A DNA stretch of 64,000 nt. Origin: Symbiodinium natans. Its lineage: Eukaryota; Sar; Dinophyceae; Suessiales; Symbiodiniaceae. The notes below the pieces were generated by a model. The model had not been told where the DNA came from. It saw only the letters and a program-made list of their open reading frames with translations, and made no database searches. Below are positions 10,210 to 19,133 of the stretch, one piece after another. Location of the stretch: assembly GCA_905221605.1 (NCBI GenBank), contig CAJNDS010000458.1, positions 112,001 to 176,000 of the forward strand, given 5' to 3'. The position numbers and the translations under genes were made by a program. The number at the start of each line of letters is the position of its first letter. Positions within the stretch are counted from its first letter, which is position 1.

Positions 10210-10329
10210 CTCGGAGGTTCATGGGTCCTTAGAACCCCGGTTGTAAGTCCACTTATAACCTACTTAGGGGACTTAGAGGGCTTCAAAGTTCAGTTCCAAT
10301 TGGGGTTCTAAGTACCCTGAACCTCCAAG
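10210..10329. mobile_element. MITE-like inverted repeat, family Q, copy 1 (uninterrupted)
   Basis: Left end TCGGAGGTTCATGGGTCCTT and right end AAGTACCCTGAACCTCCAAG form inverted repeats of about 30 bp, which continue inward as AGAACCCC and GGGGTTCT. Total about 120 bp. Serves as reference for the interrupted copy at 19134. Confidence 0.75.
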
Positions 10330-10383
10330 CAAACCTCGTAAGCCCCCTAAACCCTACACCCGCAAACCCCGAAAGAATCGGGA

Positions 10384-10498
10384 GGTGCCCCGGAGTTCAT
10401 TGTAGCGGAGCGGGTCAACAGCGCGATTCCCGACTGGCACATGGCCACGGCAAGCTCCGACGACCGCCCATTTGTCCGAAAGCTGTGCCGAGCCTCAA
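10384..10498 (+). CDS. Exon-like segment
   Basis: 38 codons, GC3-rich, containing VAERVNSAIPDWHMATASSD and further DDRPFVRKLC. Preceded by AATCGGGAG; possible GTAGTG donor. Strong coding character but no recognised domain. Confidence 0.55.
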
Positions 10499-10693
10499 GT
10501 AGTGGGGCTTTAGTATGGTATACTTATAAAGGGATTATAATGGGATACTCTTGGTAATTATTCCGACCCTATTTATAGAGGATTTTGGTCTTGGATGTGG
10601 GCGCCATCTAAGCCCTATTGACCCCAAAACCCTGAGACCCTCAATCCCTTTGTGCTAGTAGCTCAAAGCTCTGGAAACCTCTCCTCCACCCAG

Positions 10694-10762
10694 ACCTATA
10701 GATCCAGGAAGCCCGTTTGGCGCAAGCACTTTCCGAGCTTTTTTCGGCACGGGAATCCCTAA
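10694..10762 (+). CDS. Exon-like segment, basic, stop from CCCTAAA
   Basis: 22 codons after CCACCCAG, reading TYRSRKPVWRKHFPSFFRHG, then NP and TAA. The stop is formed by the first CCCTAAA unit. Confidence 0.5.
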   Translation, partial: TYRSRKPVWRKHFPSFFRHGNP

Positions 10763-10857
10763 ACCCTAAACCCTGAACTCTAAACCCTAAACCCTAAACC
10801 CTAAACCCTAAACCCTAAACCCTAAACCCGAAGGCCTTTTCATTCTGCATCCGACAG

Positions 10858-10922
10858 CACAAGCCGCTCTGGATGACAGCGAGCCGATGAGAAGCCGGAG
10901 GGAAAAGAGGGCCATGTCCTGA
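10858..10922 (+). CDS. Terminal exon-like segment
   Basis: After ATCCGACAG, the frame reads QAALDDSEPMRSRREKRAMS followed by TGA. Charged C-terminus-like tail. Product unknown. Confidence 0.5.
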
Positions 10923-11192
10923 CTTGCTTTTCTAGGGTTTAGGGTTTAGGGTTTGGGAAACACTTGCGCAGCGCTGGAAGGTTTTGCCACCCGCTAAACC
11001 TTAAAGGGACGATGTATAACATATCAAGCCCATCACATGTCGTACTTCCACTCGTATTGAACACTTCTTATTAAAAGAAAGGGATAGCTCTCTGATCTTC
11101 TACCCTTTGCAACCCTTGAAGCTCCAAAATCTAAAGCCCCCAAGCTTTTCAATCCTCAACGTCCTCGAGTCTCAGGTGCGGGTGCCTTGGCT

Positions 11193-11507
11193 CTATCTCG
11201 GCCTCGCTTCTTTGGTGTAGCCCCGCGCCTCCTGCCCGAGCTCACGGCAACTGGCCCTGCCCCCGCAAAAGCGTCCCAGTTGGCCAGGTGGCAGTGTCTC
11301 GAAGTTCCGAAGAGCGCTAGGACGGGTAGCTCCTAAATGAAGAGGCTCCATCGGCCTATCCACCGGAGGGCCCAGACCTGCCTTGCCTAAACCGGGATCT
11401 TTTCGCCGAGCTATTCGGCTGCACGGCTCGTCTCCAGGATAGCACAGGTCCTGGATGTAGCTCATGGCTCTCCCTCTGTAGCTCTCAAGTTTTTCCGCCT
11501 CGGGCAT
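11193..11507 (-). CDS. Unassigned ORF, 104 codons
   Basis: Starts with ATG (MPEAEKLESYRGRAMSYIQD) in a stretch nearly free of telomere repeat. Rich in Arg, Gly and Pro. No recognised domain, no visible signal peptide. It may be a small intronless gene or chance; a second minus-strand ORF lies upstream at 11620-11967. Confidence 0.3.
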   Translation of the reverse strand: MPEAEKLESYRGRAMSYIQDLCYPGDEPCSRIARRKDPGLGKAGLGPPVDRPMEPLHLGATRPSALRNFETLPPGQLGRFCGGRASCRELGQEARGYTKEARPR

Positions 11508-11619
11508 CTCGATATCTTTAGCCCAGTTTCAATTAGAATCCGGTTGGATGGCAGCTCTTTCCATGCCACCGTTTCAGTTTTTCGCCCATGCGAACAGTAT
11601 TGGCCTTGTCAATCACACC

Positions 11620-11967
11620 TTAAGTTGCAGGACATGACTGTACCGCCGTGAGGATGCCGATGATGCTGATGCTCATGTTGCATGCACCAATAAAAAAACG
11701 GGCGCTTTTCGGCCCCTCCGCAGGGCACATATATAGCCCTGCAATACCGTGGGGTGCATTTTTTGCCCCACGATGATTTGATTCTTCTAGGTCTAGATAT
11801 TGCCCCTGCATAATTCTCCCTAGCCCAAACCCCCGGTTAAATTTTATATATATACTTTTTCCAAGAAGGGGGGCCCGTGGAAGGGTGTCGGGTCCCAATA
11901 GGGGCTCACACCTGGGCCTGGGGTTCCCTCTAGCCCAGGCCATCATGTTGTACTTGTGTTTTGCCAT
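11620..11967 (-). CDS. Unassigned ORF, 115 codons
   Basis: Starts with ATG (MAKHKYNMMAWARG) and ends with a hydrophobic stretch SARFFIGACNMSISIIGILT that could be a membrane segment. Not recognised. It has the same orientation as the ORF at 11193-11507. Low confidence because codon use is not clearly biased. Confidence 0.25.
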   Translation of the reverse strand: MAKHKYNMMAWARGNPRPRCEPLLGPDTLPRAPLLGKSIYIKFNRGFGLGRIMQGQYLDLEESNHRGAKNAPHGIAGLYMCPAEGPKSARFFIGACNMSISIIGILTAVQSCPAT

Positions 11968-12376
11968 CTCGTAACTTCATCCAGAGTCCTTCATTCATCT
12001 GGTTCGGCCTGGGCAGGGGGGGCTCTACTGCAACTAGATAAAAAAAATTGTCCTGTCAACTCAATGCCGTAAGTCGTATAAAATGTCGTTTTGTTAAAAA
12101 ATGGGTGAGCCCGGCCTGGTGAGGCCCTGGGCCACCCCCCGGCAAGCGGCACCGGGAGACCAAAACGCGCACGAGGTCTCTATAAAATACATCTTCTAGT
12201 TGGCATTGAAAGGACACCCTAATCCCCAAATACCCTAGTAAGTAGAAATTGAAAGCGTTCTGATGCTCATCTGCTCAAGGCGAGAAGCATTACGACACGC
12301 ACGAGTGCTTGCAAGGGTTTAGGACTTGAGGACTCTCGGCATATCTCGGCATGTGCTTCCCGCCGTCACCCAAGAA

Positions 12377-12910
12377 CAGCTTCAGCTACAGTACGGACTC
12401 TGGGCCTTTCTTTGCTTTTCACCGTTGACCAAAAACATCCTCAGCTGCAGTACGGACCCTGGGCGTTTGCTTGTCGCCGTCAACCAAAAGAATCCTCAGC
12501 TGCAGTACGGACTCTGGGCCTTTGCTTTCTCGCCGTCAACCAAGAATATCCTCAGCTGCAGTAGACGGACACTGAGCGTTCGTCTTTCGCCATCAACAAA
12601 TCCTCAGCTTGTGGGCCTTTGCTTGCCGCCTTAGTCGCCTGCAGTGCGGTCTGAGCAGTTTTGATCCGATGGATATCCCGCTGAGCAGTTTTGATCCGAG
12701 GAACGTCTCTGCTGAGCAACCTTGATCCGAGGGACTTCTGTGCTGAGCAACCTTGATCCGATGGATTTCGGTCTGAGAACCTTGATCCGCTGGATTTCCT
12801 GGCTTGCCCCTCCCAGCGTGAAAAGCGCGAGGAGCATGGCTCAGCTGCAGCACGGACTCCGCCGCCGTCACCGACATATGCTTAAGCTGCAGTACGGACT
12901 GTGGGCCTTT
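12377..12910. repeat. Minisatellite A, about 57-bp unit, interrupted
   Basis: The core CAGCTGCAGTACGGACTCTG followed by GGCCTTTGCTT recurs at about 12377, 12440, 12497 and 12552 with linkers such as CGCCGTCAACCAA. Degenerate cores reappear at 12841 and 12885, after minisatellite B. Long ORFs on both strands here are products of the repetition. Confidence 0.75.
12651..12802. repeat. Minisatellite B, 30-31 bp unit, five copies
   Basis: Unit starts CTGAGCA(A/G)(C/T)(C/T)TTGATCCGA and recurs at 12651, 12681, 12712, 12743 and 12772. It is embedded inside minisatellite A. Confidence 0.8.
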
Positions 12911-13300
12911 GCATCCCACCTCAGCCCTCTCACCTCCTGCACCTCTTTTGCTCCTTCCTCTAAGGGGGCGCCGCGAAGGGTGAGAACGGGGGGCCGGCGC
13001 CATGCTCTGAGGTCTCTGTAAGGTGGGGCCTGCCCGCGCCCTGATTCGAGCAGCAAGAGGGGTGGTGCAGTGACCATGCGCCATGCGCGCCGCGACAAAA
13101 TGTGACAAATCTGGTGCGGGCCTTGAAGTGCCGGGTCGGGAGCACTGGCGTCGGCCTACCGTTTTTTTTTTTCTGTTCTGATGTTAGGCATGCCAGTTGA
13201 TCCTACAAGGCTTCTCAACCCTGGGACCACATGAACCCTAAAATTGGGATCCTATACCCTATACTACTACAATTCCGCTTCTAAGGTATATGATAAATAC

Positions 13301-13411
13301 TCTGTGGTGCTTTACTGTAGCTTTAGATCCTTAGCCTTTTTGGGTTTATTGGGTTTCTTAACAAGGCAGCTAAGAATTTAATTTTTAGCTACCCTGCTAA
13401 GTGCAGCCAAG
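13301..13411 (+). mobile_element. Dispersed ~110-bp element, family W, copy 1
   Basis: Begins TCTGTGGTGCTTTACTGTAG and ends CTAAGTGCAGCCAAG. Shared with 30167, 44221 and 61178, all on the same strand. Middle motifs are TTTAGATCCTTA, GGGTTTATTGGGTTTCTTA and TAGCTACCCT. No clear terminal inverted repeats. Confidence 0.8.
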
Positions 13412-13530
13412 AATAAACCCCCCTTAGGGGTTCATTTCGTTTGTCAAAGGAAGCTTCAGATCCTAGGTGGGATAAGGGTCCCCCTTACAAGGGAACCCCT
13501 TCTTAACCCTCTTCTGGCTCTCTTAACAAG

Positions 13531-13582
13531 GTTTAGGGTTTAGGGTTTAGGGTTTAGGGTTTAGGGTTTAGGGTTTAGGGTT
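13531..13582 (+). repeat. TTTAGGG tract
   Basis: About seven perfect units. Confidence 0.95.
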
Positions 13583-13600
13583 AATCCGATCCCCTGTCAG

Positions 13601-13669
13601 AGGGGCTCCCGGGAGAGCAGGGTCCTTGCGCGGGACTCCGGAGAAATGAAAGCCAAGAACCCTACAGGG
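13601..13669 (+). CDS. Exon with GTTTAG donor
   Basis: 23 codons between CCCCTGTCAG and GTTTAGGG, reading RGSRESRVLARDSGEMKAKN and PTG. The donor is the first unit of the TTTAGGG tract that follows. Charged, helix-prone. Confidence 0.55.
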
Positions 13670-13740
13670 GTTTAGGGTTTAGGGTTTAGGGTTTAGGGTT
13701 TAGGGGTTAGGGGTTAGGGGTTTAGGGTTTAGGGGTTTAG

Positions 13741-13788
13741 TATCCCTGCCGCGGTGGAATGCAGAGAGAACAGGAACAAGGCTCTAGG
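13741..13788 (+). CDS. Exon with TTTAG acceptor
   Basis: 16 codons, YPCRGGMQREQEQGSR, between GGGGTTTAG and GTAAAA. The acceptor is the last unit of the TTTAGGG tract that follows the previous exon, so the 71-bp telomere-type tract 13670-13740 would be the whole intron. Confidence 0.4.
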
Positions 13789-13825
13789 GTAAAATAAGGC
13801 AAATCGAGGGCAAGCTGGTCCCTAT

Positions 13826-13990
13826 CCCTAAACCCTAGACCCTAGACCCTAGACCCTAGACCCTGAACCCTAAACCCTAAACCCTAAACCCTAAACCCTA
13901 AACCCTAAACCCTAAACCCTAAACCCTAAGCCCTAAGCCCTAAACCCTAAGCCTAAGCCCTAAGCCCTAAGCCCCAAACCCTAAACCCCA
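13826..13990 (-). repeat. CCCTAAA/CCCTAGA/CCCTAAG array
   Basis: Starts as CCCTAGA units, becomes perfect CCCTAAA, then CCCTAAG. Confidence 0.95.
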
Positions 13991-13995
13991 ACGAC

Positions 13996-14091
13996 CGCTG
14001 CGGAGAGCCATGGCTGCCCCGTTGGCGAGGCTCCGCCGCGTGGCGCAGCCGGGCTGCATCTGCGCTTCCCCTGAAGCCCCCTCCATGGGTT
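13996..14091. CDS. Coding-like island, strand unresolved
   Basis: GC-rich 96-bp island open on both strands. Plus reading includes MAAPLARLRRVAQPGCICAS; minus reading includes MEGASGEAQMQPGCATRRSL after a CTTCAG. Flanked by CCCTAAA left and TTTAGGG right. Confidence 0.3.
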
Positions 14092-14513
14092 TAGGGTTTA
14101 GGGTTCAGGGTTTAGGGTTTAGGGTTTAGGGGTTAGGGGTTAGGGGTTAGGGCCGAAGTTAAGCCCTTTACCTTTTTGACGCCCTATAAGCCCTACTCGC
14201 CATGAGAAGCCCACACCTCGATTCACCAAACCCATAAGCTCCGTACTTTGCAGCTTATACAGCCCAAAGAAGCCTAAACCTCAACTCCCTAAACCCTGTA
14301 TGCAAATACGATCCGAAACCCGTAACCTGAAAACCTAAACCCTGAGCCCGAAGCCCTAAACACCAAACCCTAAACCCTAAGCGGTAAACCCCCAACCCTA
14401 ACCCTAAACCCTAAACCCTAAACCCTAAACCCTAAACCCTTCACCCTACACCCTAAACCCTAAACCCTAAACCCTAAACCCTAAACCCTAAACCCTAAAC
14501 CCTAAACTGGCAG

Positions 14514-14583
14514 CGGCCGAGGCTCCTCGGCTCCTCGGGGGGCGGCGCTGCGACGCTCGGGGGCGGCGATGCCGAGGCTTCAC
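14514..14583 (+). CDS. Exon-like segment, Arg/Gly-rich
   Basis: After ACTGGCAG, the frame reads AEAPRLLGGRRCDARGRRCR. Very GC-rich, so openness is weaker evidence. Confidence 0.3.
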
Positions 14584-14599
14584 GTTCTTTCGTTTTTTC

Positions 14600-14790
14600 G
14601 AAAGTTTCGGGGTTTTGGTTTAGGTTTTTGGGGTTTTAGGGTTTTGGGTTTTTGGGTTTAGGTTTTTGGGGTTTTAGGGTTTTGGGGTTTTGGGGTTTTG
14701 GGGGTTTTGGGTTTAGGTTTTTAGGGTTTTAGGGTTTGGGGGTTTTGGGGTTTTGGGGGTTTTGGGGGTTTCGGGGTTTTAGGGTTTAGG
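14600..14790 (+). repeat. GGGGTTTT-type tract
   Basis: Units of GGGGTTTT, GGGTTTT and TTTAGGG mixed. This differs from neighbouring TTTAGGG arrays by extra T and G. Confidence 0.8.
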
Positions 14791-14795
14791 GTTGT

Positions 14796-14890
14796 GATGT
14801 TCCCCCCCTATACTAACAGTCCTTAATGGGGTTCATGATCGGGCGTACTAGAATCCCTATTCAGGACTGTTAGTATAAGGGGGAACATCC
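14796..14890. mobile_element. MITE-like inverted repeat, family R, copy 1
   Basis: Left arm GATGTTCCCCCCCTATACTA and right arm TAGTATAAGGGGGAACATCC, continuing inward as ACAGTCC and GGACTGT. About 95 bp. Related ends occur at 63054-63599 and about 40638-40682. Confidence 0.75.
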
Positions 14891-14949
14891 CAAAGTTTGG
14901 GGTCTATACTGTAGGGCTTAGGGTTCAGCTTCTCAAGTCGACGCGTATA

Positions 14950-15032
14950 GGGTTTAGGCGGTTTAGGGTTTAGGGTTTAGGGTTTAGGGTTTAGGGTTTA
15001 GGGTTTAGGGTTTAGGGTTTAGGGTTTAGGGT
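14950..15032 (+). repeat. TTTAGGG array
   Basis: About 12 perfect units. Confidence 0.95.
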
Positions 15033-15047
15033 GAAGCATCACAGCAG

Positions 15048-15099
15048 CTTGTCAAGCGACGGAAACATACCCACCTGCCCATTGAAGGCGCCCATTGGA
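15048..15099 (+). CDS. Exon-like segment, basic
   Basis: After CACAGCAG, the frame reads LVKRRKHTHLPIEGAHWNP and runs into the CCCTAAA array. Flanked by TTTAGGG on the left and CCCTAAA on the right, the opposite arrangement to most islands. Confidence 0.4.
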
Positions 15100-15220
15100 A
15101 CCCTAAACCCTAAACCCTAAACCCTAAACCCTAAACCCTAAACCCTAAACCCTAAACCCTAAACCCTAAACCCTAAACCCTAAACCCTAAACCCTAAACC
15201 CTAACCCTAACCCCCTAAAC
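15098..15220 (-). repeat. CCCTAAA array
   Basis: About 16 units. Confidence 0.96.
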
Positions 15221-15269
15221 CCTAGCACAATATTTCTCAAGTCAGCTTCCCTCCTCCCTATCCTCTCTT

Positions 15270-15445
15270 TTGCTCACGTTGGCCCACGAACTGTTGACAC
15301 TGGGGCGTGGCAACAGTTCGAATTGTCATGTTCGTGGGCGAGCAACATATTACCGACTCGTAACATGGCTCACGTTTGCCCACGAGTTGTTGAATTTTGC
15401 CCACGATTCTTCACATTTGCCGCGAGAAATCCCGTTTGCCCATGA
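15270..15445. repeat. Diverged GCTCACGTTTGCCCACGA repeats
   Basis: GCCCACGA recurs at least four times, and an inverted TCGTGGGCGAGC lies between copies, so part of the block is an imperfect inverted repeat. ORFs over it are not convincing. Confidence 0.5.
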
Positions 15446-15539
15446 AGGGCGTTTACGACAAATATACAGAGCCCAGAGAGCGTGTTGTAAGGGGGTCAAG
15501 GGTTTTGGGCTTATACCCTAAACCCTATATACAGAGTTT

Positions 15540-16350
15540 GGTTGCCCTAGATAAACCCCAAATCAACCCTAAATGAACCCTGTAAACCCAAGGACGACTG
15601 AAGGTGATCTTCACCTCAAGGATCTTTTTGTCTTCAGGTGTTGTTCGGCTAGTTGCCTAGGATTTCGATTTGGGGGGTTTGATTTCAAAGCCCTTTTTGG
15701 GAAATCATTAAGCTACTTATGGGCTTATTTGCTTAATTTTGAGGTAAACTAAACCCTAAAACCTTTAGGGTTTTAGGGAATAGGGTTTAGGGTTTGGTTC
15801 AGGGTTTAGGGTTAGGGAATCCTAAACCTTAAACCCTAGGTTTTTTGGGAACAGGTATCTTGATCCAGTACCGTTTCTTAAGTCCCAGTCCTGAAGCCTG
15901 AGTCCAGTATCGAGGTCTGATCAGGTCACTGAAGCGGTTTCTTGGGATTCAGGATTTAGGGTTTAGGATTTAGGGTTGAGGATTTAGGGTTGAGGATTCA
16001 GGGTTTAGGATTTAGGGTTTAGGGTTTCAGGTTTAGGGTTTAGGGTTTGGGGTTTAGGATGGTTGAGGGTTTAGTGTAGTGGGGCCTGTTTTTTCGTGTT
16101 CTTTTTTTAGCTCTTCCGTCGCCTCCGCATACAACGGGTACTGCCACAAATCCTACAGCCCTAAACCCCCAAATACCATACCCCTCAACCCCCAAACCCC
16201 TAAACCCTGAACCCCTAAACCCTCAAACCCTAAACCCTCTAAACCCTCTAACCCTCCAGACCCTCTAACCCCTAAACCCTACACCCTAAACCCTAAACCC
16301 CAAACCCTAAACCCCCAAACCCTTATCCATAACAACAATCGCACGTGCTG
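15540..16350. other. Telomere-variant spacer, no gene seen
   Basis: Scattered CCCTAAA, GGATTTAGGG and CCCCTAAACCCT pieces. Confidence 0.5.
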
Positions 16351-16359
16351 AGTTTGCAG

Positions 16360-16430
16360 GCTCTCCGGGCTGCGCTGGCGGCGCAGCTGAGCGGTATCCA
16401 AGGCGGCTGTGCTCCTTGGGCAGCTCATGG
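16360..16430 (+). CDS. Exon with TTTGCAG acceptor and GTTTAG donor
   Basis: 71 nt reading ALRAALAAQLSGIQGGCAPW, then AAHG across the junction. The acceptor GAGTTTGCAG is textbook. The donor is GTTTAGGG, the first telomere-type unit of the next tract. One of the clearest examples of this junction type. Confidence 0.6.
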
Positions 16431-17101
16431 GTTTAGGGCTTGGGGTTGAGGGTTGAGGGTTTGGGGTTTGGGGTTTAGGGTTTGGGGAGGTTATGAGGGT
16501 TTGCTGGGTGTTTTTGGAGGAAGATCAACTGCAGAGCTCATAAACCATCCTGGTACTCCTGCAAAAAGTCAGAAAGCAGAGATGATTTTTTGACATATAA
16601 AAGCCCTCTTTAAACCCTCTGAGTGTTTATAGAAATCCATGAGACAAGCCCCCAAAATAAACCCCCCCCCCAAACCTCACCTGGAACCCTTCTACTAAGC
16701 CGAGGGAGTCTCCTTCCCAGGTCATCTCCGATGCCATCTTCATTGCATGCGAGGAGGCCTTTGGGGTTTTGGAGCGGGCAACATGCGGGCCTAGAGCCTT
16801 ATGCCTTGCAGGTTTGGGGCTTAGAAGGGTGTAGGCTTTATAGCAGGATCCATGCTTGACGGCAAAACTTAGGGCTTAGGACCTAAGGCAATTGGGCCTT
16901 ATACTTGTCTGGGTCAAGGTATGTGGCCTATGGTTTTGTAGGGTCCACAGGGCCGAGGGTGGGACGGCACCCGAGATGGAGCAAACGAAGCCGTCGTTTT
17001 GAACCCAAAGAAGTTTCTACCGGAGACCCTGGGCACACCTTGGGGGACCAAATCCACCTCTACTACGATAATTCTTATTCAGGAATAAGAAAAAATGTAT
17101 A

Positions 17102-17120
17102 CATATATATATATATATAC
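17102..17120. repeat. AT microsatellite
   Basis: About nine AT dinucleotides in an AT-rich patch. Confidence 0.9.
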
Positions 17121-17566
17121 ATATGAACCCTAACCCTTTCAGGGTTCCCAAGGCATTCAACATATGCAAGAAGGCCCAAGCCCTACAGCCTTAACCCTAA
17201 GATCCTTGAGCAGTCGAAGCGAGTGGCTTGGTCCTGATAGGAGGGGACGGCTTGCTTTTCAGGGAGGGTTTTAGGGTTGAGGGTTTAGGGCTTAGGGTTT
17301 AGGGTTTAGTGTTTAGGGTTAGGGCCTATAGGGTCTCAGTGCCGTCGCCATTGGACCTCTATATTTTTCAGGTTTGGAGGTTGGTTTGGGTGTTGGTGGC
17401 TTCCGGCGTTTTTTGGCTGAGGGCCTTGAGAGGGTGAGGGGCTTAGTTCGGGGCTTTATTGGCCATTTTGAGGGTTCAGGGTTTTACTAGTCTAGGACTG
17501 AGCGCTTTTGATTTAACAAAGGGCTTGCAGGGCTTTGAGCGTTCGAGGGTTTTTGTTGGCGTGCAG

Positions 17567-17658
17567 AGATGCTAAGTCGGGAGTCGGGAAGCCTGGCTGT
17601 CGAGATGCGGATGCGCATGCATGCTGCGGAAATTGAAACGGGGAGCTTGCCGCTTGCC
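17567..17658 (+). CDS. Exon-like segment, Met/Arg-rich
   Basis: After GGCGTGCAG, with an ATG two bases in: MLSRESGSLAVEMRMRMHAA, then EIETGSLPLA. The 3' boundary is uncertain, because the frame continues into CCCTAAA-like sequence. Could be a start exon. Confidence 0.4.
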
Positions 17659-17941
17659 CTACAACCCCGGGCTTTACGCTTGAAGCTTCAGCTGTCGACC
17701 TTGAAGCCCAGTAGACCTAAACGTTCTAACTCCAAGAACCCTGCAGTCCCACCTCGCAACAACGGCCTACATACCCTCTACCCTCAAACCGTAAACCCCA
17801 AAACCCTTAAAACCCCTACACCCTAAAACCTAAACCCCTGAGCCCCTAAACCCCTAAACCCCTAAACCCCTGAACCCCAAAACCCCTAAGCCCCTGACCC
17901 CAAACCCTAAACCCAAACCCTGTGGTAAACCCTGAACCCAG

Positions 17942-18032
17942 ACTTCACTGAGGCCCTCGACAGCGCGTCCAAGTCGGCGAGGGCGTCCCTGTGGACGTTG
18001 CAGGAAGACCGGCTGAGGCAAAGCCAACCTTA
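17942..18032 (+). CDS. Exon-like segment, helical, ending in TAA
   Basis: Starts after CCCTGAACCCAG and reads FTEALDSASKSARASLWTLQ, then EDRLRQSQP and TAA. Strong heptad-like alternation suggests an amphipathic helix. Likely a terminal exon. Confidence 0.55.
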
Positions 18033-18369
18033 ACAAATGGGTTTGGTTTGGGGTGAAGGGTTTAGGGCTTAGGGTGTTTGGGCTGTTTGGGGGTTCTTGC
18101 CTTATACAACCCAACCAAAAAAAGGGAACCCTTCTTCTGATATATTTACGGCTACCAAGGCTTATACTGTAATGGTTTTAAAGGTTCAGGCTTCAGCGCT
18201 TTGCGGGTTTGAGGGTTTGAGGGTCCACAGCCGAAGGCCAGGGCTTGTTCCTTCGGGACTTCGAAAGGAAGAGCCTCAGGGCTTCAGTGTTTAGGGCTTC
18301 AGGCTTTGAGGTTTTTGGCGTCCAGGCCCGAGTTGAGGTTGCCTTCAATGGCCCAACAGCCCTCAACTT

Positions 18370-18960
18370 GTGACCCTTGAGAGAGCTCTACGCCTAGAGC
18401 CCTCAAACCTAAGCCCTGAACCCGCAATCGATTCACTGCACTGGGGGCGCTTGGGCGACGGGCTCCGCATGCAGCAGCTCCCCTTTTGCGACACGTGCGT
18501 TCACGCCCCGGCTGCCGTCCAAGACAAAGTTTTTGGTGTAAGGGGGCAGCCTTTAGGACACCAACCAGCCCATCCCAGCCAAAAATGGTCATGGCCACCT
18601 ACGTGGGCGAGATTGTATGCTACGTTGTGCTGGCGCTGGGTGGAGCTCTCAGTGGTCTTATCGGCCCCGTGCTGGGTCCCGTTTGCTCTCAATTCGTGGG
18701 GCAGCATGCCGGCGATGAACCAATTAGCGATGCTGGCTCAGTGGCCCAGCATGGTCACCTTTCCAGGTGGGGCTCTTACCACAGCCACGACTGGGCTGGT
18801 TGTTGCAATGACGCCTTATGATTTCGATCAGATTTTACACTTCATGCTTTGGTTTAATGGCGGCCTTTTCCTGCTAATCTTTCTCTGGTTCTTCCTTTGC
18901 ACATGGCCTGGATTCCAGAGTGCCGACAACGACGAGCCTGGAGCAGGCGAGTCTTGCTGA
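18370..18960 (+). CDS. Putative three-exon membrane protein gene
   Basis: Three protein-like pieces in two frames join with matching phase. Piece 1 ends at 18537 (MQQLPFCDTCVHAPAAVQDK, then VFG) before GTAAGG. Piece 2 is 18579-18695, after CATCCCAG, starting PKMVMATYVGEIVCYVVLAL and ending before GTGGGG. Piece 3 is 18742-18960, after GGCTCAG, with the hydrophobic run HFMLWFNGGLFLLIFLWFFL, an acidic tail and TGA. The two introns would be 41 and 46 nt. Three or four hydrophobic segments are visible. No family recognised. The 5' end is uncertain: 18370 is a GTG and the true start may lie upstream. The alternative is a frameshifted pseudogene. Confidence 0.5.
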   Translation: MTLERALRLEPSNLSPEPAIDSLHWGRLGDGLRMQQLPFCDTCVHAPAAVQDKVFGVRGQPLGHQPAHPSQKWSWPPTWARLYATLCWRWVELSVVLSAPCWVPFALNSWGSMPAMNQLAMLAQWPSMVTFPGGALTTATTGLVVAMTPYDFDQILHFMLWFNGGLFLLIFLWFFLCTWPGFQSADNDEPGAGESC

Positions 18961-19133
18961 ATAGGGGCTTTGTGTCCATCACTACTATTTGCCTAAGAAC
19001 CCCAAAAACTTAAAAGTAATAGTCCCTATGTTCCCCTTACAAGGAAGACTTTTTTTTTTTGGGGGGGGGGGGGGGTCTTAAGCAATTGGTAGATCAGCGC
19101 ACGGATTGTTGCTGAATGAATCCGGAACCCTTC

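Noticed and set aside
12593-13108. 171-codon minus-strand ORF
   Set aside because: It runs across both minisatellites and has no consistent composition; a plus-strand ORF overlaps it.
17459-17480. GGCCATTTTGAGGGTTCAGG as another spliced-leader relic
   Set aside because: Only the GCCATTTTG core matches and no gene follows.
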